Position numbers and translations under genes: made by a program
Notes under the pieces: generated by a model
Database searches by the model: none
The model's input: the letters and a program-made list of their open reading frames with translations, nothing else
What the model was told of the DNA's origin: nothing
In this document: positions 16,625 to 23,681 of the stretch, piece after piece
How the letters are laid out: the number at the start of each line of letters is the position of its first letter
How positions within the stretch are numbered: position 1 is the stretch's first letter
Assembly: GCA_025924315.1 (NCBI GenBank)
Contig: JAICIO010000057.1
Coordinates: 1-35,728 of the forward strand
Source: Phycisphaerae bacterium
GTDB lineage: Bacteria; Planctomycetota; Phycisphaerae; Tepidisphaerales; Tepidisphaeraceae
Direction: 5' to 3'
DNA length: 35,728 nt

Positions 16625-17610
16625 TGTCCGAAACCGTCGCCGATTATCGAAAGTATCTGGACCCGCGGACGCTGGCGCGGATTGGGGCGCTGGATCTGCG
16701 CGCTCGGCTGATCGTCGAAGGACTGATGACCGGCATGCACCGGTCGCCGTATCAGGGGATCTCGGTCGAGTTCGCGCAGCATCGGCCGTATGTCTCGGGC
16801 GATGATATCCGGCACGTTGACTGGAAGGTCTTCGGCCGCAGCGACAAGGTTTATCTCAAGCAGTATCAGGAAGAGACGAATCTCCATCTCCTGCTGATCG
16901 TTGATGCGAGCGAGTCGATGGGATTCGGAACGGTGCAGAGCAGAGAGGATGGAGGATCGAAGATAGAGGATCGCGCGCTATCCTCCATCCTCCATTCTCG
17001 ATCCTCTCCGACAACTTGGACGAAATACGACCACGCGACGGCGATCGCGGCGTCGCTCGCGTACATGGCGATTCAGCAGCAGGATTCGGTGGGGCTCGCG
17101 ATTTTCGATCAGACGCTCTCGCGCTATTTCAAGCCAAGCAATTCGCCGGGGCAGTGGAAAGTTGTCGTCAACGAGCTGCAACAGGTTCCGCGGTGGAACA
17201 AGACGAACACGGGGCGGATTCTCGATCAGCTGGCGGAGAAGCTCACGCATCGCAGCCTCATCGTGCTGATCAGCGATTTCTTCGACGACGCAGCATCGAT
17301 TCAAAAAGGCTTGCGCCATCTCCGGCACAAGAAGCACGAGCTGATGGTGTTTCAGATTTTGGATCCCGCGGAGATCGAGTTTCCCTTTGAGGATGTGACT
17401 CTGTTCAAAGGCCTGGAAGAACGCGGAGAACTTTTGACTGAACCTCGCGCGCTGCGCGAAGGTTATCTCGAACAGTTGCGGATGTTCACCGATGAGCTGA
17501 AGCGCATCTGCCGCGGGATGAATATCGATTTTCAGCGGTTCAGTAGTGGAGATTCGTTGGAAGTTCCGTTGAGTCAGTTTTTGGCGACGAGAGCAGCGAG
17601 CATTAAGTGA
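16624..17610 (+). CDS. DUF58 domain protein (VWA-like)
   Basis: This is a 328-residue DUF58 protein, the usual partner of MoxR ATPases. The signature region SPYQGISVEFAQHRPYVSGD and VDWKVFGRSDKVYLKQYQEE leads into a VWA-like domain whose metal site is DASESM (DxSxS, about residues 97-102). LIVLISDFFDD supplies the later acidic loop. Residues about 107-128, right after the metal site and before TKYDHATAIAASLAYMA, come from an in-frame inverted repeat (16942-17007). The protein therefore carries a surface insertion that other DUF58 proteins lack. Its ATG overlaps the stop of the preceding small gene. No membrane segment is seen, so it probably works in the cytoplasm with MoxR. Confidence 0.93.
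   Translation: MSETVADYRKYLDPRTLARIGALDLRARLIVEGLMTGMHRSPYQGISVEFAQHRPYVSGDDIRHVDWKVFGRSDKVYLKQYQEETNLHLLLIVDASESMGFGTVQSREDGGSKIEDRALSSILHSRSSPTTWTKYDHATAIAASLAYMAIQQQDSVGLAIFDQTLSRYFKPSNSPGQWKVVVNELQQVPRWNKTNTGRILDQLAEKLTHRSLIVLISDFFDDAASIQKGLRHLRHKKHELMVFQILDPAEIEFPFEDVTLFKGLEERGELLTEPRALREGYLEQLRMFTDELKRICRGMNIDFQRFSSGDSLEVPLSQFLATRAASIK
16942..17007. repeat. In-frame inverted repeat inside the DUF58 gene
   Basis: The arm 16942-16971 (AGAGAGGATGGAGGATCGAA onward) faces the complementary arm 16978-17007, made of CCTCCATCCTCCATTC-like words. The frame stays open and the element encodes SREDGGSKIEDRALSSILHS. No other copy of this family is seen in the window. Confidence 0.82.
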
Positions 17611-17612
17611 CC

Positions 17613-17826
17613 AAGAAGCCAGAAGCCAGGAGCCAGAAGCGGGACGGAGATGAAACGCGACGTCATCCTGAGCGCAGCGAAGGATCTCGAAATCGGAACA
17701 CGCGCTCCATATCGAGATCCTTCGCTTCGCTCAGGATGACAGGCAGGCCGTAATGGTTGAATGACGATGGTCGAGCAGTATCCGACATTCTCTTCTTCTG
17801 GCTTCTGGCTCCTGGCTTCTGGTTTC
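17613..17826. repeat. Nested inverted repeats before and into the BatA-like gene
   Basis: The outer arms, 17613-17640 (AAGAAGCCAGAAGCCAGGAG onward) and 17792-17826, enclose a complete copy of the CATCCTGAGCGCAGCGAAGG family (17662-17740). The right outer arm lies inside the open frame that starts at 17761, so it either encodes residues 11-22 or forms the leader if translation starts at 17863. Confidence 0.85.
17662..17740. repeat. Interspersed inverted repeat, CATCCTGAGCGCAGCGAAGG family, copy 2
   Basis: The arms 17662-17690 and 17711-17740 are the inner element of the nested structure upstream of the BatA-like gene. They are nearly identical in the arms to the copies at 14159-14239 and 27916-27997. 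Confidence 0.9.
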
Positions 17827-20085
17827 TCTCTCCGCCCCCTCGCCTTCGCCTTCGCCACGCCGATGTTTTTCGCGGCGGGGATTCTGCTCGCGGCGATTCC
17901 GATCATTATTCACATTCTCAACCGTCGGCGGTTCAAGACTGTGCAATGGGCGGCCATGGATTTTCTGCTGCGCGCGATGCGGCGGAATCGTCGGCGATTG
18001 AAGTTCGAACAATGGTTGCTGCTGGCGACGCGGTGTGCGCTGCTGTTTCTGCTGGGATTGGCGTTGGCGCGTCCGTTGGGATGCGATCGGTCGAGTTTCG
18101 CAATGCTCGCGCAGCGGTCGGGGCTGCACGTGCTTGTGATCGACAACAGTTATTCGATGGCGTACGAGGCGGATCGTCCGGACGCGAAGACGCATCTCGA
18201 TCAGGCGAAGCTGCTCGCGAAGGGATTGATCGATCGATTGACCGCCGGCGGAGAAAGCGTCGCGATTATCACCGCGGCGAAGCCGGCCACCGCGGTGATT
18301 GCTTCGCCCGCGTACGACCTGCAGGCCGCGAAGGACGCGGTCGATCGGATCGAGCAGTCGTACAGCGACACCGATCTCGTTGGCGCGATCACCAAGGCGA
18401 ATGAAATCGCCCGCGATGAGGCGAAGCAGCCGGTGAAGTTTCTCGATCTCTTCACCGACGCCACGCGCAGCGCGTGGGAGCCGAACCAGAAAGATGCGCT
18501 CGCGCAGGCCGGGCGGGATGCGGCGCAGCAGTTCAGGATTACGCACCACAGCCTCGCGCGCGGACAGCAGTCGAATCTCGCGACGCTGGAAGTGCGGCCG
18601 AGCTCGAACCTCGTGCGCGCGAAGTTCAACAACGAGTTTCTCGCGACGATTCGGGCGTTCGGCGGGGCGACGGACAGCTCGTTGCAATGGCGGATGGATG
18701 GGCAGATCCTGCCCGGCCGAACGACGGCGGTGCGTCCGTCGGCGGATTCTCCGCCCGTGACGCTCACTGATTTGCCAATGCCGAGCGGGGGGCCGCATGT
18801 GCTTTCGGCGTCACTCATGACCGACGATCGATTGAAGGTGGATGACACGCGGTGGCGCGTTTTGGAAGTCGCCTCGGAATTGAAGGTGCTGATCGTCGAA
18901 GGCGAGCGTGGAATCGGGGCGATGTCGGGTTCGGGCGCGTTTTTGAATCTGGCGCTTGCGCCGCCCGCTGAAGCGGGCAGCGCCGCCGTTACGCGCGGGC
19001 GGAATACCAGCAGTTATGTGGCGCCGGAGCTCATCAGTGATCTTGAGTTGAGCAACAAGGTCCTGTCCGACTACCGCGCGGTGATTTTGTGCGGGGTGGG
19101 GCAGATCCAGCCGGGCGAGGCGGATCAGATCCGCACGTTCGTCGAGCGCGGCGGATCGCTTTTGATTTTCATGGGCGAGCCAGTCACTGCTGAGAATTAC
19201 AACTCGGTTTTGCTTCCGCGCAAGCTGATGCCCGGGCCGCTCACCAATCGCGTCACGAGCAGCGGCGATCAGAATGGGTTCAACTTTGATTTCCAACCGC
19301 GCGGCGTGCTGCATCCGCTGCTGAGCATCTTCGCGGGCGAGGAAAAGAGCGGGCTCGATACCGCGCGCGTGTTCACCTACTGGCAGGCGGACATTCCGAG
19401 CAATTCGCAGGTCGAGCGCGTGCTGAATTATCTCCCCGCGGGCGCGACGCCATCGACGAATCCGTCGCGCTCGGCACAAGCGACGAATGCCGATCCCGCC
19501 ATCACGATGCACAGCGTCGGCCAGGGCCACGTAATCTTCGTCTCGACGACCGCCAACGACGAATGGCAAAGCTTCTGCGCCAAACCGTCGTATTTAGTAT
19601 TAATGCACGAGTTGCTCACGGGGAGCGTCAGCAGCGGGGATCGTTGGATGAACCTGTTCGTCGGCCAGCCCCTGGAAATTCCCGCGAACGTGAAGCTCAC
19701 CGCGACGCCGTCGCTGAAGGACGCGAACCAGACCGACATCGTCCTGGACGAAACCCGCAGCGGAAACGGTCCGGCGACCTATCGCAGCCGACCGCTCACC
19801 AAACCAGGCGTTTACACGCTCAACACCGGCGAACGGAAGATTCCGATCGCGGTGAATGTTCCAGATGATGAGGCGGATATTCGCACCCTGGACGACGCGG
19901 CCCTGACCCGCGCGATGGGTGAGGCACAGATGGAATTCGAAGGCGACCAACTGCCCGCGCTCGCCGCGAGCAACGACTCCGGCAACGATTACGGCTGGAG
20001 CATCATGGCGATCGTGCTGGTGCTGGTCGGGTTCGAATGCTTTTTGGCGATGCGGTTTGGGCATTATCGAAAGGGAACAATTTAG
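17761..20085 (+). CDS. BatA-like membrane protein with VWA domain
   Basis: This is a membrane protein of up to 774 residues. After a repeat-derived leader come the typical BatA N-terminal pair of helices (MFFAAGILLAAIPIIIHILNRRRF and LLLATRCALLFLLGLAL), then a VWA domain with the metal motif DNSYSM (about residues 127-132). Next comes a long extracytoplasmic part with a glutamine-amidotransferase-like segment (VILCGVGQIQPGEADQIRTF, GGSLLIFMGE). One final helix (IMAIVLVLVGFECFLAM) lies at the C-terminus. The frame opens at ATG 17761, but family members normally start right at the first helix, so ATG 17863 may be the ancestral start; neither has a strong ribosome site. It fits the MoxR-DUF58 operon as the membrane partner. 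The stop TAG touches the next repeat. Confidence 0.9.
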   Translation: MTMVEQYPTFSSSGFWLLASGFSLRPLAFAFATPMFFAAGILLAAIPIIIHILNRRRFKTVQWAAMDFLLRAMRRNRRRLKFEQWLLLATRCALLFLLGLALARPLGCDRSSFAMLAQRSGLHVLVIDNSYSMAYEADRPDAKTHLDQAKLLAKGLIDRLTAGGESVAIITAAKPATAVIASPAYDLQAAKDAVDRIEQSYSDTDLVGAITKANEIARDEAKQPVKFLDLFTDATRSAWEPNQKDALAQAGRDAAQQFRITHHSLARGQQSNLATLEVRPSSNLVRAKFNNEFLATIRAFGGATDSSLQWRMDGQILPGRTTAVRPSADSPPVTLTDLPMPSGGPHVLSASLMTDDRLKVDDTRWRVLEVASELKVLIVEGERGIGAMSGSGAFLNLALAPPAEAGSAAVTRGRNTSSYVAPELISDLELSNKVLSDYRAVILCGVGQIQPGEADQIRTFVERGGSLLIFMGEPVTAENYNSVLLPRKLMPGPLTNRVTSSGDQNGFNFDFQPRGVLHPLLSIFAGEEKSGLDTARVFTYWQADIPSNSQVERVLNYLPAGATPSTNPSRSAQATNADPAITMHSVGQGHVIFVSTTANDEWQSFCAKPSYLVLMHELLTGSVSSGDRWMNLFVGQPLEIPANVKLTATPSLKDANQTDIVLDETRSGNGPATYRSRPLTKPGVYTLNTGERKIPIAVNVPDDEADIRTLDDAALTRAMGEAQMEFEGDQLPALAASNDSGNDYGWSIMAIVLVLVGFECFLAMRFGHYRKGTI
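18963..18978. repeat. Short palindrome inside the BatA-like gene
   Basis: GCCCGCT and AGCGGGC flank GA within the coding sequence, where the protein reads PPAEAGSAAVTRG between two conserved-looking segments. It may be a remnant of another inserted palindrome, or chance in GC-rich DNA. Confidence 0.3.
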
Positions 20086-20164
20086 CCACCGATGGGGCAC
20101 CGATGGACACCGATGAACGCAATTGGATTTGTACATCGGTGTGCATCGGTGCCCCATCGGTGGC
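20085..20164. repeat. Interspersed inverted repeat, CCACCGATGGGGCACCGATG family
   Basis: The arms 20085-20115 and 20134-20164 pair over 31 positions with one mismatch. The first base overlaps the stop codon of the BatA-like gene, and the element fills most of the gap before the methionine aminopeptidase gene. The internal words CACCGATG repeat within each arm. Confidence 0.92.
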
Positions 20165-20181
20165 AGAAATGATTTGAGCGC

Positions 20182-20937
20182 ATGTCGATCGAAACGGAAG
20201 CCGATCTGGCGGGAATGCTTCGCGCGGGACGCGTGGTCGCGGAGGCGCTGCGGCGGATGGAAGAGCGGATGTGCGTCGGGGTGACGACGGGAGAACTGGA
20301 CGAAGTCGCGCGAGCGGTCATCGAATCGCACGGCGCGCGGGCGACGCCGAAACATGAAGTCGGTTTTCCCGCGTCGGCCTGCATCAGCGTGAATGATGAA
20401 GCGGTGCATGGGATTCCGGGAACGCGGGTGTTGAGGGCGGACGATGTCGTGAAGATCGACGTGACCGCGGACGTGGGTGGTTACGTTGCGGACGCGGCGC
20501 GGACGATCGTCGTGGAGCCGCTGTCGCAGGAACGGTTGCGATTGGCGTGGTGCGCGAAGTCGGCGTTTCGCAAGGCGCTGGGCATGGCGACGACCGCGCA
20601 TCGGACGGATGACATCGGCGCCGCGGTCGATCGCGAGGTGCGGGCAAGCGGATTTAAGGTGATTCGGTCGTTATGTGGTCACGGCGTCGGCCGAAAGATG
20701 CACGAACCGCCGAGCGTGCCGAACTATCGCGAGCGGGTCGGCGCGACCCGGCTGACGCACGGCCTGGTGATCACCATTGAGCCGATCATCAGCGGCGGAA
20801 GCGGCGACGCGTACTTGGATGAAGATGGTTGGACGGTGCGGACGAGTGACGGCGCGATCGCCGCTCATTACGAAGAGACGGTGATCATCACGCGGACCGG
20901 CCCGCGGATCGTGACGCAGGAAAGGAACCACAGATGA
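20182..20937 (+). CDS. map: Methionine aminopeptidase, type I
   Basis: This enzyme removes the initiator methionine from nascent proteins. The 251-residue product has the five metal ligands of the pita-bread fold: Asp in KIDVTADVGG, Asp in VADAARTI, His in LCGHGVGRKMHEPP, Glu in ITIEPII and Glu in HYEETVII. The substrate-pocket motif PASACISVNDEAVHGIP is present too. It is a short type I enzyme without an N-terminal extension. The ATG at 20182 gives a natural N-terminus. The last codons and the TGA stop lie inside the left arm of the next inverted repeat, so the C-terminal NHR is repeat-derived. It sits unexpectedly between two VWA genes of the MoxR cluster. It could serve general housekeeping and be there by chance. 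Confidence 0.95.
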   Translation: MSIETEADLAGMLRAGRVVAEALRRMEERMCVGVTTGELDEVARAVIESHGARATPKHEVGFPASACISVNDEAVHGIPGTRVLRADDVVKIDVTADVGGYVADAARTIVVEPLSQERLRLAWCAKSAFRKALGMATTAHRTDDIGAAVDREVRASGFKVIRSLCGHGVGRKMHEPPSVPNYRERVGATRLTHGLVITIEPIISGGSGDAYLDEDGWTVRTSDGAIAAHYEETVIITRTGPRIVTQERNHR

Positions 20938-21090
20938 ACACGGATGAACACAGATAAGAAAAAGGTCCACGAAGAACACGAAGGGTCACGAATAAAATAC
21001 TTAAGCGGAATACTTCTTCGTGTTTCTTCGTGTTCCTTCGTGGACAAAAGCATTCGTTATCTGTGTCCATCGGTGTTCATCTGTGGTTCC
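20924..21090. repeat. Nested inverted repeats between map and the second VWA gene
   Basis: The outer arms 20924-20957 (GGAACCACAGATGAACACGG onward) and 21057-21090 pair over 34 positions with two mismatches. The inner arms 20965-20993 (GTCCACGAAGAACACGAAGG onward) and 21014-21045 belong to the CACGAAGG family, also found at 13545-13624. One repeat has inserted in, or grown within, the loop of another. The outer left arm supplies the map stop codon. Confidence 0.92.
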
Positions 21091-21098
21091 AACTGATT

Positions 21099-23597
21099 AT
21101 GCAGCGAGTTTGGGAAATTCTCCTGGGGCTTCGTCGCGGGTTTCTCTCGCAGCAGGGGGATTTTGCGCTGTCGTTCAATCCGCAGTGGCCGGGGCAATCG
21201 GTGGTGGGGGCGGCGACGTGGAATGTGTTGCTGGCGATCGTGGCGCTCTTGCTGGTGATCTATGTCTACCGCCATGAGGGAAAATCGCGCGGCGTAAAGA
21301 TCGTGCTTGGCGTGTTGCGCGGGGCGCTGCTCGCGCTGGTGATCGCGCTCTTGAATCGGCCGGTGTTGACATTAGGACAGAGCCGCACGGAGCCGTCGGT
21401 CGTCGCGATCATGGTTGACGACAGCATTTCCATGCGCGTCCGCGATGTTCCGACCGGGGCGAATGAAGCGGAGTCGCGGTTGGAAGGGGCCATGCAACTG
21501 CTCGGCGATAAAGACCGGGGATTGATCAAAGATCTGTCGTCCAAGCATCAGGTGAAGTTGTATCGGTTTGATTCGACGGCCCAGCCGATCACGGAAAAAG
21601 GACGCGAAACCGCAAGCGGCGATCGAACGTCGCTTGCGATTTCGCGTCCGTCTACCGAGCCTTTCGATATTGAGCCAACCGGGCAGAATACCCAGGTTGC
21701 AAAATCGATTCGTGGAGTGCTCGACGATCTTCAGGGTCAGCGGCTTGCAGGTGTCGTCGTGCTGACGGACGGGCGCGATACGCCCGCAGAGCCGCTCGCT
21801 GAAGCGATCGACGCGGTGAAAGAGTTTGGGGTGAAGGTGTATCCCGTCGCCGTCGGGTCGGAATCGGCGCCGAAGAACATTGATATTCAATCCGTCAGCG
21901 TGCAGGACAGCGCGTTCAAAGGCGACATCGTCAACATTCGCGTCGCGGTTCGAGCCACCGGCTTTGAGCCGAATCATCCGGTCACACTTCAGCTGAAGGA
22001 CAAGAAGTCCGGTCGGCCGATGCTGGATCTCAATGGCAATCCGGTTGAGGCGAAGGTGACGCTGCCGGACAGCAATCCGGTCGAGGCGGAGCTGCAGTTT
22101 CAGCCCATGGATGTGGGTCCGCTGGATCTGACGATCGAAGCGGTGAAGCAGGCGGGGGAGATTGATGACGCCGACAACATTCGCACCGCGCAGATCAACG
22201 TGCTCGACGCGAAGATCAGCGTGCTGTACGTCGATGGATATCCGCGGTGGGAGTATCGGTATCTGAAGACCGAGATGATCCGCGACAAGACAGTGGATAT
22301 TTCGTGCCTGCTGACCAGCGCCGATCCGACGTTTCGCCAGGAGGGCGATAAGCCGATCACGCGGTTTCCGGAATCGATTGAGGAAATGCTCGACTACGAC
22401 GTCGTGCTTTTCGGCGATGTCGATCCGCGACAGTTTTCGGATGCGCAGTTACAGCTGGTGAACGATTTCGTCGCGAATCGCGGCGGCGGATTCGGGATGG
22501 TCGCGGGACCGCGCTGGAGTCCGGCGGCGTATCACAACACGGCCATTGAGCCGATCCTGCCGGTGAACATCACGAAAGTGCAGCCCGACGATTCGAAGAC
22601 GTCGATCACGCAGGGATTTCGCCCGAGCGTGACGAAGCTGGGGTACGACTCGTCGATCTTCCGCTTCTTCGCGGATCGGGATGCGAATGAGAAGTTTCTC
22701 AAGGATCAGCTGCAGCTGATCTTCTGGTATTGCAAAGGCGTGACGACGAAAGCCGGCGTCGGCGAAGTGTACGCGGAGCATCCGACGGACATGGGACCGG
22801 ATGGCCGCAAGGCGCCGCTGCTGGTTTTGGGGCGGTTTGGGGCGGGGCGAACGCTCTTCTCCGCGATTGATGATTCGTGGCGATGGCGGTTCTATACCGG
22901 CGAGTCGGTTTTCGACACGTACTGGGTGCAGCAACTGCGGTATCTGGCGCGGAGTAAGAAGCTGGGCCAGCGCCGGCTCACGTTTACTTCCTTGCGTCCG
23001 ACCTATGAGCTGGGACAGCAAGTCCACGTGCAGATGCGCGTGGTCGATCCGAAGTTGCTGCAGCAACTTCCGAATGAGCTTCGCGTCGAAGTGACCGAAG
23101 AGGGTTCAGGGTTCGGGGTTCAGGGTTCAGGAACAACCCACCCCGCGACTTCTTCACTGAACCCTGAACCCCGAACCCCGAACCCTTCTGGTGCCGTGGT
23201 GCGACAGGAAACGCTCGTGAAGGAAGAGGGACAGCCGGATCTATATGTTGCATCGTGGACGGCGGATCGGATTGGTCGATTCGTCGCGAAGCTTCCACCG
23301 ATCGTCGGTGGGGTGGACGAGATGAATCTGCCCGTCGAGGTGATGGTGCCGAAGCTTGAGCTTGCCCAGCCGCAGGTTGATCGGGCGTCGCTCAATCGTT
23401 TGGCGACGGAGACGATGGGCCAGACCGTGACCCTCGCGGACGCCGAGCAAAAACTGCCGAACCTCATCCAAAGCGCCGCGAAGGTCATTCCCATCGAATC
23501 GAGCCAGCGCCTGTGGGACGCACCTTTGGTTCTGATTCTGTTCGTTTTTCTGATTACGACGGAATGGGTGATGCGTAAGATTTACGGCATGGTGTAG
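21099..23597 (+). CDS. Membrane protein with VWA and amidotransferase-like domains
   Basis: This 832-residue protein belongs to the second, longer VWA type found next to MoxR clusters. It has two N-terminal helices (about residues 40-58 and 70-88), a VWA domain with the metal motif DDSISM, and later GVVVLTDGRDTP. A long extracytoplasmic region follows with VLYVDGYPRWEYRYLK and a glutamine-amidotransferase-like part (DYDVVLFGDVDPRQF, GGGFGMVAGPRWSP). A C-terminal helix comes last (PLVLILFVFLITTEWVMRK). The ATG at 21099 was chosen because the 23 in-frame codons upstream are pure repeat sequence. Residues about 668-697 are encoded by an in-frame inverted repeat (23100-23187), giving SGFGVQGS...LNPEPRTPNP. 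The stop TAG runs into the next repeat. It probably works with the BatA-like protein in the membrane. Confidence 0.9.
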   Translation: MQRVWEILLGLRRGFLSQQGDFALSFNPQWPGQSVVGAATWNVLLAIVALLLVIYVYRHEGKSRGVKIVLGVLRGALLALVIALLNRPVLTLGQSRTEPSVVAIMVDDSISMRVRDVPTGANEAESRLEGAMQLLGDKDRGLIKDLSSKHQVKLYRFDSTAQPITEKGRETASGDRTSLAISRPSTEPFDIEPTGQNTQVAKSIRGVLDDLQGQRLAGVVVLTDGRDTPAEPLAEAIDAVKEFGVKVYPVAVGSESAPKNIDIQSVSVQDSAFKGDIVNIRVAVRATGFEPNHPVTLQLKDKKSGRPMLDLNGNPVEAKVTLPDSNPVEAELQFQPMDVGPLDLTIEAVKQAGEIDDADNIRTAQINVLDAKISVLYVDGYPRWEYRYLKTEMIRDKTVDISCLLTSADPTFRQEGDKPITRFPESIEEMLDYDVVLFGDVDPRQFSDAQLQLVNDFVANRGGGFGMVAGPRWSPAAYHNTAIEPILPVNITKVQPDDSKTSITQGFRPSVTKLGYDSSIFRFFADRDANEKFLKDQLQLIFWYCKGVTTKAGVGEVYAEHPTDMGPDGRKAPLLVLGRFGAGRTLFSAIDDSWRWRFYTGESVFDTYWVQQLRYLARSKKLGQRRLTFTSLRPTYELGQQVHVQMRVVDPKLLQQLPNELRVEVTEEGSGFGVQGSGTTHPATSSLNPEPRTPNPSGAVVRQETLVKEEGQPDLYVASWTADRIGRFVAKLPPIVGGVDEMNLPVEVMVPKLELAQPQVDRASLNRLATETMGQTVTLADAEQKLPNLIQSAAKVIPIESSQRLWDAPLVLILFVFLITTEWVMRKIYGMV
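23100..23187. repeat. In-frame inverted repeat, GGGTTCGGGG family, copy 2
   Basis: The arms 23100-23130 and 23157-23187 face each other inside the VWA gene. They are read as SGFGVQGS and LNPEPRTPNP, the same frame and orientation as the copy in the DUF6785-like gene (9795-9879). The loop sequences differ. Confidence 0.9.
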
Positions 23598-23660
23598 CGA
23601 GGGCATCTTGCCCTCGAACGGGCGGCTCGAGCCGCAAACGCGAGGGCAAGATGCCCTCGC
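23597..23660. repeat. Interspersed inverted repeat, CGAGGGCATCTTGCCCTCG family
   Basis: The arms 23597-23616 and 23641-23660 are inverted copies of GCGAGGGCATCTTGCCCTCG, and each arm is also a small hairpin. GCGGCTCGAGCCGC forms a third palindrome in the middle. The element begins at the last base of the preceding stop codon. Confidence 0.9.
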
Positions 23661-23681
23661 CACGTTGGGAGAGGAGTCGTT

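Noticed and set aside
17574-17906. Frame with CHPERSEGSR...RSFAALRMT peptides
   Set aside because: The peptide comes wholly from the CATCCTGAGC repeat. Such peptides are frequent false gene calls in many genomes.
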